From: Ravibacter arvi
GTDB taxonomy: Bacteria > Bacteroidota > Bacteroidia > Cytophagales > Spirosomataceae
Assembly: GCF_039540405.1 (NCBI RefSeq)
Contig: NZ_BAABEY010000024.1
Coordinates: forward strand, 1 to 64,000
DNA: 64,000 bases
Reading direction: 5' to 3'
Part shown: one piece after another, positions 1 through 9,238 of the stretch
Layout: the number at the start of each line of letters is the position of its first letter
Position numbering within the stretch: the first letter of the stretch is position 1
Position numbers and translations under genes: made by a program
Notes under the pieces: generated by a model
The model's input: only the letters and a program-made list of their open reading frames with translations
Database searches by the model: none
Told to the model about the DNA's origin: nothing

Positions 1-31
1 TAATAATATTGAATATCTGAAAAATGAAAAA

Positions 32-54
32 GTCGGAAGAAAAAATCTTCCGAC
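32..54 (-). terminator. Intrinsic terminator after the GT2 gene
   Basis: A 9-bp perfect stem (GTCGGAAGA and its complement) encloses a five-base loop. Read on the minus strand it is followed by a run of T. It lies about 75 bases beyond the stop of the minus-strand glycosyltransferase and would end that transcript. Confidence 0.7.
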
Positions 55-129
55 CACGACTGCCCGAAAGGCGCCTTTTTTTATGAGCGGCGGCAGGCAT
101 GCCTGCGAGAAACCGCCGAAGCAGCGACG

Positions 130-1032
130 TCAGCTATGAAGGTAGGCGCTTTGCACCCTTCGAAAGAAGTTTTTTAATTTCGTTAAGGCCGGGATTCTGG
201 GAGCCTGTAGCGGACCGCTAAAATCCAGGCCGCGATGCAGGTAATGATTGGTTACCGTGCCTGAGGTAACGCCCCACTTTGAAATAAACTGGAAGTATCC
301 TCTGTTCTTTTTTACCCTTTTAACCGATAGGGAGCCAAAATGATATACTTTACTGGCATTGACGCCTTTGAATATCCTTATCCCTGCATGCCATAGTTTC
401 ATTGAAAAATCCGGATCGGAGTACATGCCCGGGGAAAATTCTATACTATAGCCACCTACCTGGGCCCAAATGTCCCTGTGGACAATATTTGGAGGCCAGG
501 TAGCCCCTTGCCAGTCCGGTATGTTCAGCGCCCTGTAGGTTTTTAGCAAGCTGGTTTCATTAAATTCCTCTATGTTTCTTCCGAAGTTTTTTTGTACCGA
601 ACAGCTTTTATGCGCTGCCGCCTCTATGGCGGTAGACGAGAGGAAGAAGTACTTGTGTCCGATTTTGTCTATTTCTTCGGCGAGGACACTGTCCCATTCC
701 GGGCACGCATACATGTCGTCATTCATATATACGATATAGTTAGTGCTGGCCCGCGAAGCCAAATGGTTCAACGGATAGCATACGCCCAGGTTATTCCGGC
801 TGTAGGAGCAAAACAGATCCGGTTGAGATTTTATCCATTCAAGGCTGCCGTCTGTGGCTTCATTGAGATGTACCAGGATTTCATGCGTGAAAGTTGAATT
901 TTTACGGATACTATTGATACAAAGTTTCAGGTAGTCAAGGTTGTTCCATGATGGTATAAGGATTGAAAATCGGAATTTGGGGTTATGTTTCGGGGTAATA
1001 GTTAAGTCCTGAATATCATCATGAGATGTCAT
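130..1032 (-). CDS. Family 2 glycosyltransferase
   Basis: Probable GT-A fold glycosyltransferase of 300 residues that transfers a sugar from a nucleotide sugar to a surface glycan. The N-terminus has the GT2 opening FSILIPSWNNLDYLKLCI (about residues 22-39). An acidic metal/nucleotide motif YMNDDMYACPEWD lies near residue 103, and the WQGATWPPNIVHRDIW and GGYSIEF segments match the acceptor half of such enzymes. There is no signal peptide or obvious membrane helix, so it should act at the cytoplasmic face. Two further glycosyltransferases follow upstream on the same strand, which suggests LPS or capsule assembly. Donor and acceptor cannot be told from sequence. Confidence 0.85.
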   Translation of the reverse strand: MTSHDDIQDLTITPKHNPKFRFSILIPSWNNLDYLKLCINSIRKNSTFTHEILVHLNEATDGSLEWIKSQPDLFCSYSRNNLGVCYPLNHLASRASTNYIVYMNDDMYACPEWDSVLAEEIDKIGHKYFFLSSTAIEAAAHKSCSVQKNFGRNIEEFNETSLLKTYRALNIPDWQGATWPPNIVHRDIWAQVGGYSIEFSPGMYSDPDFSMKLWHAGIRIFKGVNASKVYHFGSLSVKRVKKNRGYFQFISKWGVTSGTVTNHYLHRGLDFSGPLQAPRIPALTKLKNFFRRVQSAYLHS

Positions 1033-1405
1033 GAGAGTACCATAATTTGTGGGTGGAATTTTTAAAGTGCACAGAATTGCCGGTATTTCAGATAGTTAAT
1101 CATGAAAAATCAAACTTTTGGGTGCGGTAAAACTGAGGCGATCGTGCTCGCTGAAAAAGTGTCGTCGTTATTTTTTGTTGCGAAATGTAAGGACACTATG
1201 TCTTTTTACCAAAAGTAAAGGCGCGTGGAGAAAGCATTGCGCGTTCGGGATTCGACGGAGTTTCCTGTGGCCAACCCGGGGGAATCGGCCGCGCTTGAAG
1301 TGAACCCTGGCGGAACGGCTTGATACAGTGAGCGTTTTCCCGCTTTTGCTATTCGGATATGGCAGAGAAGTAGCGGGGCTTTTTCCCGGATGAAACTGAT
1401 GATTT
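1033..1405. other. Intergenic stretch without a recognisable gene
   Basis: This 373-base gap separates the GT2 gene from the GT90 gene. A 61-codon open frame on the plus strand (1118-1303) is rich in Arg, Cys and Lys and resembles no protein I know, so I do not call it. The gap probably holds the GT2 promoter, but I see no clear TAnnTTTG box. Confidence 0.5.
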
Positions 1406-2335
1406 TTAAAAGCTGCTCAGATACTTTTTAAGCACGAGAAGGCTGATAAGCGATTCCCTTGCACGGTTGTCGAACTGAGACCGGTAAACTTTTGCGTTTT
1501 CAATTATTTCCCTGGCTTCTTTCGGATGGTCAATATAGTACTGTAGTTGAGTGGGTAGGTCACTGTAGTCGTCTTTTATAGCAATATAGTGTACATTTGG
1601 AAGCAGCGTGCCTTCCATATACCACGACTCTATTTTGGGATTGATCGCTACCGCCGCTGAATTTGACGACATAATCCATTTCAGGTTGGTCGCTACGTCG
1701 TTGCCCTCCAGGCTCAGAATAAATTTGTAGTTCAAATGGTCTTCTAATGGCATTTTCGGCTTTATCCACTGCGGATTGTTCCCATCCCGGTTGGTTTGAC
1801 CCAAATCACACAACGGATGATCATAATAGAGCCGGTAGAATTTAACCCGGTGCGGCTGCGTTATATTTCCGCGCCCAACCAGGAGATCTTTTTTTGCTTT
1901 ATAGGGTTTTGTGTCTTCGACACGGACAAAATGCCTGACCTTGTCCAGCTTGAGCAATATATTGTTATTGTTGCCGGAAACCACCGGCCTGGATTTTGTA
2001 ATAGCCGGGTGGTCCAGTTGGACATTGACGTCGCCGAATGTATAATCAATTAACCGGCTGTGATCGAAATAACGGGCGTATTCGTATGTGTCAAAGTAGT
2101 ATGATTTCGGGCTGACCGGAGTCTTCAGGTCCTGTATCGTTTGATTACCCTTCAGCATGGTCTGCGTGCTAAATTTGCAATAGTAATCTACTCGAAATTC
2201 TACGGATTTCATATCCTCCCGGGAAAGCTTCCCCGAAAGCTCGTGTATCTTCTTGTCAAATGATGCAGCCGGAATAAGCGGACGCAGATAGCCTTTCAGG
2301 TAGTAAAGCAGTCTGTTGGTTTTGTACACACGCAT
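1406..2335 (-). CDS. Family 90 (CAP10-like) glycosyltransferase
   Basis: Protein of 309 residues with the GT90/CAP10 signature in its C-terminal half: YKFILSLEGNDVATNLKWIM, then SSNSAAVAINPKIESWYMEG and the downstream NVHYIAIKDDYSDLP. Bacterial members add sugars such as xylose or glucose to LPS core or O-antigen; the exact sugar is not predictable. There is no signal peptide. The start lies 37 bases downstream of the GT9 stop on the same strand, so the two are probably co-transcribed. Length and domain coverage look complete. Confidence 0.8.
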   Translation of the reverse strand: MRVYKTNRLLYYLKGYLRPLIPAASFDKKIHELSGKLSREDMKSVEFRVDYYCKFSTQTMLKGNQTIQDLKTPVSPKSYYFDTYEYARYFDHSRLIDYTFGDVNVQLDHPAITKSRPVVSGNNNNILLKLDKVRHFVRVEDTKPYKAKKDLLVGRGNITQPHRVKFYRLYYDHPLCDLGQTNRDGNNPQWIKPKMPLEDHLNYKFILSLEGNDVATNLKWIMSSNSAAVAINPKIESWYMEGTLLPNVHYIAIKDDYSDLPTQLQYYIDHPKEAREIIENAKVYRSQFDNRARESLISLLVLKKYLSSF

Positions 2336-2372
2336 CGCGGCAAGCTGTTTTTAAACGGTAGGCTACTTTTAA

Positions 2373-3416
2373 CTATACGTACTCGTAATTCAGCAGGTTG
2401 GCAACGCGTTGTGGTTTGATCTCACTGATGCATTCGCAACTGTTGCCTGCAGAACAAGGACCGCAGGTTTCGGCGGCCACCAAAACAACTGCCTGTTTCC
2501 CTAGCGGCCGCCATCGGCCGGGACCTATATCTTTTCGCAGAGGAAAGAGCCCGATTGCCTTTATTCCCATCATAGCCGCAATATGCAGCGGTCCGGTTCC
2601 ACTGGCAACCAGGGCGTCGGCGCGACTTATGAGGCTTACGTATTCCGTCAGGCTGAGCCGGCCTATTGCGTCAACAACCCAGGGATGGTTCTTAAAGATC
2701 GGTGCGATGTGTTCAGCCTCACCCGGGAGTCCGCAAATTACAACCTGGTGGGTATCCGGGTTGAGGAGACCGAGCAGGGCATTGTAGTTTTCGATTCCCC
2801 ATTCCTTGCCGTTCCCGCTTGATTTCGGATGAAGGATTATGAGTGATTTATCACTTTTCGGGATAAAACCGAAATCGAAAAAAGGAGGCGGAGTAACCGC
2901 ATAGTACTGAGGGATGATTTCCGCCGGAAGGTCAACTTTTTTGATCAGGGTACGCAGCAGCTGGAAATTCAATTGGGCTTCATGCAAGTCAGACCTGCTC
3001 CGGGAGAGCCTGATGAGCTGATTGCAGGACAGCCAGTGGTACCACCGGTTGAATGTACCTATACGTTGCGGGATTCCGGCCTTTTTTGCCAACGAGGCGA
3101 GGCTCCGCTTAGGCAAAACGTTTACAAAAATATCGGCCTGGTATTGTTGCAGACAGGCGATTTGTTCGGCTTCCGGAAGGCCGTTCAAGACGTCGTAGTC
3201 AATAAAACCCTCTATATGTCTGCAAAGGGAGATCAGCGGTTGGGTGTATTTCCTGGCAAGAAAATACACTTTGCAGCGAGGGAAAGATTCTTTCAGGAAA
3301 GCGGCCATCGGTAGGGTCAGGACCATGTCGCCAAGCGCGTCAGTTCGACTTATAATGATGGTAAAGTCGGTTTTCACTTTTTTGAGGTGTGTTTGCCGGG
3401 ATGAGTTTAAAAGCAA
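2373..3416 (-). CDS. Family 9 glycosyltransferase (heptosyltransferase-like)
   Basis: GT-B fold ADP-heptose:LPS heptosyltransferase-type enzyme, 347 residues. The N-terminal domain has ISRTDALGDMVLTLPMAAFL (about residues 22-41), typical of GT9. The C-terminal domain has the nucleotide-sugar loop GTGPLHIAAMMGIKAIGLF followed by GPGRWRPLG. A C-terminal CGPCSAGNSCECI cluster is common in Bacteroidota members. It is the first gene of a likely GT9-GT90 transcript and is insulated from upstream lpdA by a terminator. It probably acts in LPS inner-core assembly at the cytoplasmic membrane. Substrate is inferred only. Confidence 0.85.
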   Translation of the reverse strand: MLLNSSRQTHLKKVKTDFTIIISRTDALGDMVLTLPMAAFLKESFPRCKVYFLARKYTQPLISLCRHIEGFIDYDVLNGLPEAEQIACLQQYQADIFVNVLPKRSLASLAKKAGIPQRIGTFNRWYHWLSCNQLIRLSRSRSDLHEAQLNFQLLRTLIKKVDLPAEIIPQYYAVTPPPFFDFGFIPKSDKSLIILHPKSSGNGKEWGIENYNALLGLLNPDTHQVVICGLPGEAEHIAPIFKNHPWVVDAIGRLSLTEYVSLISRADALVASGTGPLHIAAMMGIKAIGLFPLRKDIGPGRWRPLGKQAVVLVAAETCGPCSAGNSCECISEIKPQRVANLLNYEYV

Positions 3417-3418
3417 AA

Positions 3419-3449
3419 GTCAGGCATAGAATATGTTTTCATGCCTGAC
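3419..3449 (-). terminator. Terminator between lpdA and the GT9 gene
   Basis: Inverted repeat GTCAGGCAT / ATGCCTGAC (9 bp) flanked by A and T runs on both sides, lying between the lpdA stop and the GT9 start. On the minus strand the stem ends in a T-rich stretch, as expected for an intrinsic terminator of lpdA. Confidence 0.65.
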
Positions 3450-3466
3450 CTTTTGTGCTTTATTGC

Positions 3467-4864
3467 TTACAGATCGATTGCCTCGCCGTAAGCTACTTCG
3501 GTCGCGCCTTTTACCGCCTCGGAAATGGTCGGGTGAGGATGTACCGAACGAAGAATTTCGTGTGCCGTTGTTTCCAGCTTGCGGGCTACCACTACTTCGG
3601 CGATAAGCTCGGTTACGTTGTAGCCGATCATGTGGGCGCCAAGGAATTCGCCGTATTTGGCATCGTAAATTACCTTTACGAAACCGTCGGGCGCACCGGC
3701 AGCTTTGGCTTTGCCGGATGCAACGAACGGGAACTTGCCTACTTTAATCTCGTAGCCGGCTTCTTTTGCTTTCTTTTCGGTGAGACCTACAGAAGCAATC
3801 TCAGGCTGGCAATACGTACAGCCCGGGATGTTGCCATAGTCGAGGGCTTCTGTTTTATGGCCCGCTATTTTTTCAGCGGCGATGATTCCCTCGGCGGTAG
3901 CCACGTGCGCCAGCGCAGGCCCCGGTGTACAGTCCCCGATGGCATAGAAGCCCGGAACGCTGGTTTCGTACCATTGGTTAACCGAAATCTTGCCTTTGTC
4001 AGTTTTGATCCCTACTTCTTCAAGCCCGATGTTTTCAATATTGGACACGACACCGGCGGCTGAAAGCACAACATCCACTTCGAAAGTCTTTTCGCCTTCG
4101 GGAGTTTTTACGAATACTTTCGCACCCTTGCCTTTTGTGTCAACTTTTTCAACTGTCGAATTGGTGTAAATGTCGATGCCGAGCTTCTTGTATTGCTTCG
4201 CCAGTTCCTTTGATACGTCTTCATCTTCTACCGGAACGACGTTCGGAAGGAATTCAACAATTGTCACCTTGGTGCCGAGGCTGGCATATACATAGGCAAA
4301 TTCGACGCCGATCGCACCCGACCCGATTACGAGCAGGCTTTTGGGCTGCTTTTCGAGGCTCATCGCCTTGCGGTACTCGATTACTTTTTCTCCGTCGATT
4401 TTGATATTGGGCAGCTCCCTGGCGCGCGCGCCGGTGGCGATAACCACGCCTTTCCCCGCACGGTAAACTGTTTTCTTCCCGTCTTTGTCCGTTACCTCTA
4501 CCGACTGATCTTTCACGACTTTACCGGTGCCGTAAATGACGTCTATTTTGTTCTTTTTCATCAGGAATGTAACGCCTTTGTTCATCCCTTCGGCAACGCC
4601 GCGGCTACGTTTGATTACAGCGCCGAAATCGGCAGCGCTTTCACCCACGTTGATGCCGTAGTCTTTAGCATGTTTGATGTATTCAAATACCTGAGCGCTC
4701 TTCAATAAAGCTTTGGTCGGGATACAGCCCCAGTTCAGACAGATTCCGCCGAGGTTTTCTTTTTCTACAATCGCCACTTTTAGCCCCAACTGGGATGCTC
4801 TGATGGCGGTAGGATACCCTCCTGGGCCGCTGCCTATCACTATAACGTCATAATTCTGAGACAT
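3467..4864 (-). CDS. lpdA: Dihydrolipoyl dehydrogenase (E3)
   Basis: FAD-dependent disulfide oxidoreductase of 465 residues that reoxidises dihydrolipoamide in 2-oxoacid dehydrogenase complexes and the glycine cleavage system, passing electrons to NAD+. Visible motifs are the FAD Rossmann loop GSGPGGYPTAIRA (residues 11-23), the redox-active pair Cys42/Cys47 in GGICLNWGCIPTK, the NAD-binding loop IGSGAIGVEFAYVYASLG (about 180), the second FAD motif YAIGDCTPGPALAHVA, and the C-terminal active-site HPHPTISEAV. Length is normal for E3. It stands alone with no E1/E2 gene beside it, so it may serve several complexes. Confidence 0.97.
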   Translation of the reverse strand: MSQNYDVIVIGSGPGGYPTAIRASQLGLKVAIVEKENLGGICLNWGCIPTKALLKSAQVFEYIKHAKDYGINVGESAADFGAVIKRSRGVAEGMNKGVTFLMKKNKIDVIYGTGKVVKDQSVEVTDKDGKKTVYRAGKGVVIATGARARELPNIKIDGEKVIEYRKAMSLEKQPKSLLVIGSGAIGVEFAYVYASLGTKVTIVEFLPNVVPVEDEDVSKELAKQYKKLGIDIYTNSTVEKVDTKGKGAKVFVKTPEGEKTFEVDVVLSAAGVVSNIENIGLEEVGIKTDKGKISVNQWYETSVPGFYAIGDCTPGPALAHVATAEGIIAAEKIAGHKTEALDYGNIPGCTYCQPEIASVGLTEKKAKEAGYEIKVGKFPFVASGKAKAAGAPDGFVKVIYDAKYGEFLGAHMIGYNVTELIAEVVVARKLETTAHEILRSVHPHPTISEAVKGATEVAYGEAIDL

Positions 4865-4934
4865 TTGCAGGATATTTTAATGTAAGTTTTTTAAATGATT
4901 TGCTGGTCAGCACGCAGTTAGCGAAAAACCGTTG

Positions 4935-4964
4935 CAAAGGTAAAAGGTTTTGCGCCAATGACAA
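4935..4964 (-). promoter_or_regulatory. Bacteroidota-type promoter of lpdA
   Basis: On the minus strand TACCTTTG (4935-4942) fits the -7 consensus TAnnTTTG. A TTG (4962-4964) lies 19 bases upstream, matching the -33 element spacing. Transcription would start about 65 bases before the lpdA ATG. Confidence 0.5.
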
Positions 4965-5036
4965 GGCATCGCAGCCTTTACGTTGGGCGGTTAATTTTCG
5001 TAACTTGCGGATTGAATTTAAAGAAAATAAGGATAT

Positions 5037-6110
5037 ATGACGTTAGATCAGGTTAAAGAACTTGAGGATAGAGTTGAAGCATTAGGAAAGTACCTCGATT
5101 ATGCCTCCCGGAAGGAGCGGCTGGCAGAGCTGGAAATGCAAACTGCGCAACCGGAATTCTGGTCGGATTCAGAACGGGCGGAGAACGTGATGAAGGATAT
5201 CAGAGGGCTCAAGTTTTGGGTCAATGGCTACGAAACGCTTACCGGTTTGCGTGATGACCTGCTGACGATATGGGAGTTCTTCGAGATGGGCGAGGCAAAG
5301 GAAGATGAGGTGGATGCCGAAGGCAGAAAGCTGGAGGAAAAGCTGGAAGAGCTGGAGTTTCGTAAAATGATGTCAGACGAAGGTGACGAGCTCCCCGCTG
5401 TCATTGAAATCAACGCCGGAGCGGGGGGCACCGAGTCGCAGGACTGGGCCTCTATGCTTATGCGGATGTACATTATGTGGGCAGAAAGAAACGGCTACAA
5501 GGTACGGGAGGTAGATTTGCAGGATGGCGACGTGGCCGGTGTGAAGTCAGTGACACTTGAAATTTCAGGCGACTACGCCTACGGTAACCTGAAGTCCGAA
5601 AATGGGGTGCACCGTCTCGTACGTATTTCACCGTTTGACTCGAACGCACGCCGCCATACCTCGTTTGCGTCGGTTTATGCCTATCCGCTGGTGACCGATG
5701 ATATTGAAATTGAAATCAATCCCGCCGATATTACCTGGGATACCTTCCGCTCCGGAGGCGCAGGCGGACAGAACGTTAACAAGGTAGAGACCGCGGTCCG
5801 GCTCCACCATAAGCCGTCCGGCATTATCATTGCGTGCCAGCAGGAGCGCTCGCAGTTAATGAACAAGGAGGTTGCGTTACGGCTATTGAAGTCCCGGCTG
5901 TACCAGATCGAACTGGAGAAGCGAAACGCTGCGCGGGCTGAGGTAGAGGCTTCCAAACGAAAAATAGAGTGGGGGTCACAGATACGCAGTTATGTGCTCG
6001 ACGACCGCCGGGTGAAGGACCACCGGACCAACTACCAGACCTCTGATACCGAGGGAGTTTTGAACGGTGGTATTAATGAATTTATCAAAGCCTACCTGAT
6101 GGAGGCCTAG
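5037..6110 (+). CDS. prfB: Peptide chain release factor 2
   Basis: RF2 recognises UGA and UAA and triggers peptide release on the ribosome. The 357-residue protein has the class II specificity tripeptide SPF (residues 198-200) and the peptidyl-transferase GGQ in SGGAGGQNVNK (243-245). Most bacterial prfB genes have an in-frame UGA near codon 26 that needs +1 frameshifting. Here the equivalent segment KYLDYASRKERL (residues 18-29) is read straight through, so that autoregulatory switch is absent. A TAACTTGC box at about 5001-5008 may be the -7 element. rpiA follows within ten bases. Confidence 0.97.
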   Translation: MTLDQVKELEDRVEALGKYLDYASRKERLAELEMQTAQPEFWSDSERAENVMKDIRGLKFWVNGYETLTGLRDDLLTIWEFFEMGEAKEDEVDAEGRKLEEKLEELEFRKMMSDEGDELPAVIEINAGAGGTESQDWASMLMRMYIMWAERNGYKVREVDLQDGDVAGVKSVTLEISGDYAYGNLKSENGVHRLVRISPFDSNARRHTSFASVYAYPLVTDDIEIEINPADITWDTFRSGGAGGQNVNKVETAVRLHHKPSGIIIACQQERSQLMNKEVALRLLKSRLYQIELEKRNAARAEVEASKRKIEWGSQIRSYVLDDRRVKDHRTNYQTSDTEGVLNGGINEFIKAYLMEA

Positions 6111-6119
6111 CGATTGAAT

Positions 6120-6824
6120 ATGGCAGGGGCCCCGCAAACTAGCCTGGAGAAAGAGAAGGAACTGGCAGCACTGGCGGCAGTGAAGTACGTTCATGACGGA
6201 CAAGTAATAGGGCTGGGTACAGGATCCTCTGCTTTTTATGCGATCCGCGCCATCGGGACGCTGGTACGCACTGGCTGCCGGATCCGGGCGGTGGCTACAT
6301 CGGTCCGGACCGGGGAACTGGCGCGGGAGGCGGGCATCCCCTTGATTGATATCAATACGATTGACGAAATTGATCTTACAATAGACGGCGCCGACGAATT
6401 TACCCCCGACCTTATGCTCATTAAAGGCGGTGGCGGTGCACTCCTGCGCGAGAAGATTGTGGCATCGCTCACCAGGGAACAGGTTATTATTACCGACTCG
6501 ACCAAACGGGTAGATAGGCTGGGACATTTTCCACTGCCGGTGGAGGTGATTCCTTTTGCGGCGCGGTATGTACAAAAGGAACTGGCGCGTCTGGGCGGTA
6601 CGGGCAAATTGAGAAGCAAGGACAATGGTGTTTACCACACCGATCAGGGGAATTATATCCTGGATGTGGATTGGGGATTGATCGACAATCCGCGTGCGCT
6701 GGCAGAACAGCTGAACCGGATAGAAGGAATAGCTTGCCACGGGTTGTTTATTGACTTAACAACCCGTGTGCTTATGGGAAAAGGAGAGCGTGTGATGGTT
6801 TTCGAAGGCGGACCGGCTAAGTGA
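6120..6824 (+). CDS. rpiA: Ribose-5-phosphate isomerase A
   Basis: Interconverts ribose 5-phosphate and ribulose 5-phosphate in the non-oxidative pentose phosphate pathway. The protein of 234 residues has the phosphate loop GLGTGSSAFYAI, the catalytic-region IDGADEFTPDLMLIKGGGGALLREK, and a late DVDWGLIDNP segment, all typical of RpiA. An in-frame TTG six bases upstream (6114) is an alternative start: a GGAGG at 6101-6105 is eight bases from the TTG and fourteen from the ATG, so the start is not settled. It directly follows prfB and is probably co-transcribed. Confidence 0.95.
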   Translation: MAGAPQTSLEKEKELAALAAVKYVHDGQVIGLGTGSSAFYAIRAIGTLVRTGCRIRAVATSVRTGELAREAGIPLIDINTIDEIDLTIDGADEFTPDLMLIKGGGGALLREKIVASLTREQVIITDSTKRVDRLGHFPLPVEVIPFAARYVQKELARLGGTGKLRSKDNGVYHTDQGNYILDVDWGLIDNPRALAEQLNRIEGIACHGLFIDLTTRVLMGKGERVMVFEGGPAK

Positions 6825-6853
6825 GCTTTTGGGGGTGAGCAGGAAAATCCGGC

Positions 6854-7282
6854 TCACCATTGCTTGATCTCTATAATGGCTTCCTGTTTTGGCGGGATGT
6901 TTTTGCACTGGTAACAAGGGTAGGGGGTTACGTCCTTCAAGGTAACGCTTGTGGTTTTCCCATTGACCGTGAATTCCCGGGTGTTAAACAATTTCATGTG
7001 CGGATAGCCGGGAGTGAACACTGAATCAGTAAACGTCTCCGTCCCGATACCGATTTCAAATTTTACCCCTGCATAGCCGTGCCAGATGCATTCCACTCCG
7101 CTCGAGCATCTCGATTCCATTATCTTTAAAATGTTGAGGTTAATTGCCTGATCCCCGGCCGAGATCCGGTATGACTCGCCATTCCGGTACTTCCCCTCAT
7201 CTTGCGATAATGGTTCGTCCGGACGGTCATCTTTACAGGAAACCATGAAGGCCAAAAGCAGGAGCAAGAGAAGATTTTTCAT
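6854..7282 (-). CDS. Small lipoprotein of unknown function
   Basis: Protein of 142 residues with a lipoprotein signal MKNLLLLLLLAFMVSCKDD, the lipobox Cys at residue 16, so it should be lipid-anchored and periplasmic or surface-exposed. The mature part has four more Cys (SRCSSGVECIWHGYAG and YPCYQCKN) that could form disulfides. The CxxxxxCxWxG pattern is seen in other small Bacteroidota secreted proteins, but I know no function. A longer frame opens at 7396, but that would overlap the divergent gene and place the signal peptide internally, so I start at 7282. Confidence 0.75.
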   Translation of the reverse strand: MKNLLLLLLLAFMVSCKDDRPDEPLSQDEGKYRNGESYRISAGDQAINLNILKIMESRCSSGVECIWHGYAGVKFEIGIGTETFTDSVFTPGYPHMKLFNTREFTVNGKTTSVTLKDVTPYPCYQCKNIPPKQEAIIEIKQW

Positions 7283-7379
7283 TTCCGGACAATATTTAGG
7301 ATGTTTTAGCATATTTTGTTGGTAAGACTCATGAGGCGAAAAAAAGGTTGTTTTGTTGATCGCTTTTTTTTGAAATTTT

Positions 7380-8585
7380 ATGAAGTTAAAATCCAATGAG
7401 CCGTTCTGGCTTCTGAAAAACGGTTTGATCCATACTTACCCGTCGCTTGACAAGGACCTGGATACCGAAATCCTGGTTGTGGGCGGTGGCATTACCGGTA
7501 GCCTGATGGCTTACCAATGCCTGCAATCGGGTTATAAAACCGTGCTGGTCGACAGAAGGGAAATTGCCAACGGAAGCACTTCGGCAACCACCTCTATGCT
7601 TCAGTACGAGATAGATACCCAACTTCAGGACCTGACGGACATGATCGGTGCAGAGGGTGCGCTTCTTAGCTACCGGGCCTGTTACGATGCCATTGATACC
7701 CTGGGCAAACTCTCAGAGAAAATCAAGTCCGGCGCAGGTTTTGAAAAAAAGGAATCGTTATACTTTTCTGCTTACAAAAAAGACCGTCGCAAACTGGAAA
7801 AGGAATTCTCCTGCCGAGAGGGAAACGGCTTTCCCGTCAGGTGGCTGGAAGAGGAAGAATGCCGGGAAAGATATGGGCTCTCCTATGCTTACGGCGGTAT
7901 CCTGAGCAAGCAGGGAGCAGGCATTGACGCCTTTCGTTTTACCCACGATTTGCTCGCTTACTGTGCCCGGAGAGGATTGGAGATCTACGATAAGACGAAT
8001 CTTTCAAGCGTATCGCACAATGGAACAGGAATAAGGGCAAAAACCGACGAGGGCGCCGTGATTCGGGCAAAATACATCATTTATTGCAATGGCTTTGAGG
8101 TAGTGGAGATAATTAAGGAGCCATTTGTCAGGTTGTTGTCCACTTTCGCGGTTGTGAGCGAAAGCCGTTCGAGCAGTTACAGGAAGCTGGACAATACGCT
8201 GTTTTGGAATACAGCGTCGCCCTACCTTTACCTGAGGACTACAGACGACGACCGGTTGTTGATCGGCGGCCTGGACGAGGATTTCAGGGATGCTGCCCGG
8301 CGTGACCGGCTGATCGGGAAAAAGACGCTGAAACTGGAACGCGAAATTGCCCGGATATTGCCTGGATATCCTTTCAGAACTGACTTCGGCTGGGCCGGTA
8401 CGTTCGGCGAAACCAAAGACGGCCTGCCCTACATAGGTCCGCATGCGGACTTCCCGAATGCTTATTTTGTATTGGGTTTTGGCGGGAATGGCATTACCTT
8501 TTCAGTTGCCGGGATGGAAATGCTGGCCGCCTTCCTGGCCGGAGAGAAACATCCGCTCGACCGTTTTTTTGCGTTTGGCAGATAA
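7380..8585 (+). CDS. DAO-family FAD-dependent oxidoreductase
   Basis: Flavoprotein of 401 residues in the glycine/D-amino-acid oxidase superfamily. The FAD-binding motif is ILVVGGGITGSLMAYQCL (about residues 31-48), followed by the ribose-binding acid in VLVDRREIANGSTSATTSML. The C-terminal FAD-contact segment is PYIGPHADFPNAYFVLGFGGNG (about 345-366). There is no signal peptide, so it is cytoplasmic. It stands alone between two minus-strand lipoprotein genes, giving no pathway context. It might oxidise an amine or amino acid; the substrate is unknown. Confidence 0.85.
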   Translation: MKLKSNEPFWLLKNGLIHTYPSLDKDLDTEILVVGGGITGSLMAYQCLQSGYKTVLVDRREIANGSTSATTSMLQYEIDTQLQDLTDMIGAEGALLSYRACYDAIDTLGKLSEKIKSGAGFEKKESLYFSAYKKDRRKLEKEFSCREGNGFPVRWLEEEECRERYGLSYAYGGILSKQGAGIDAFRFTHDLLAYCARRGLEIYDKTNLSSVSHNGTGIRAKTDEGAVIRAKYIIYCNGFEVVEIIKEPFVRLLSTFAVVSESRSSSYRKLDNTLFWNTASPYLYLRTTDDDRLLIGGLDEDFRDAARRDRLIGKKTLKLEREIARILPGYPFRTDFGWAGTFGETKDGLPYIGPHADFPNAYFVLGFGGNGITFSVAGMEMLAAFLAGEKHPLDRFFAFGR

Positions 8586-8623
8586 GACATGCATTGGCGG
8601 GTCGGGTTGAATCCCGCGGGCTT

Positions 8624-9154
8624 TTATTGGTAGATAAAATTGAGTTCCAGTTTTGTATTCCGATAAGTCCTCGGTACGAGAGAAACAAAACCAAACCATT
8701 CACCGCCGCCCGGGTTGTTTTTCCGGCCCTTCACCGTCACGCGCAATACGTAATGATCTCCCTTGGGAAACAATTCTTGCCGCATCCCGGTGATACGAAC
8801 GGGCGCATCGTTTCCGGCTCCGCTGCCGGCGTTTGTACCTACCAGCAGTACCTCTTTTGTAAAGTCTATGGGTTTGAGCGCAATCCCCTCCTTGCAGTTG
8901 AAAAATGACCGGTAGCTGCTTTCGTCCTCAATTACCCGGAATGCTACCGGAATTTCGGAATAGAACCGGTCTGAATACCAGCCCTCTAACAGGCAGTTGG
9001 CCTGATCCAGGTCCAGGTTTATATTGGCCTGGTTAAAATAGGCCGAGCTGGCTGAGGGCCGCTTTTTTTCTGTTTCCGGAGGGGCAGCTTCTTCCGGGGA
9101 GGTACAGGCGCAGACGAGCAGGCAGATGACGAGAGGGACTATCACGCATTTCAT
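8624..9154 (-). CDS. Lipoprotein with PrcB-like C-terminal region
   Basis: Protein of 176 residues with a lipoprotein signal MKCVIVPLVICLLVCACTSPEE (lipobox Cys near residue 17). The mature protein has a segment with an Asp-Phe pair before a hydrophobic strand (IDFTKEVLLVGTNAGSGAG) and a late strand YVLRVTVKG. These resemble the PrcB C-terminal domain, named for a spirochaete protease-complex subunit that stabilises its protease partner. The likeness is by pattern only. No protease gene is adjacent. It is probably a periplasmic lipoprotein. Confidence 0.6.
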   Translation of the reverse strand: MKCVIVPLVICLLVCACTSPEEAAPPETEKKRPSASSAYFNQANINLDLDQANCLLEGWYSDRFYSEIPVAFRVIEDESSYRSFFNCKEGIALKPIDFTKEVLLVGTNAGSGAGNDAPVRITGMRQELFPKGDHYVLRVTVKGRKNNPGGGEWFGFVSLVPRTYRNTKLELNFIYQ

Positions 9155-9238
9155 CAGGTTCCGGGGAAAGTTTGATGTAAAACGAAAGCCGGGCCGATTG
9201 ATTGTGCTAATACGGTGTTACCCAGTATCTTTCGGATG

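Noticed and set aside
592..897. Open frame on the plus strand inside the GT2 gene
   Set aside because: It is a shadow of the minus-strand glycosyltransferase, which has clear family motifs over the same bases.
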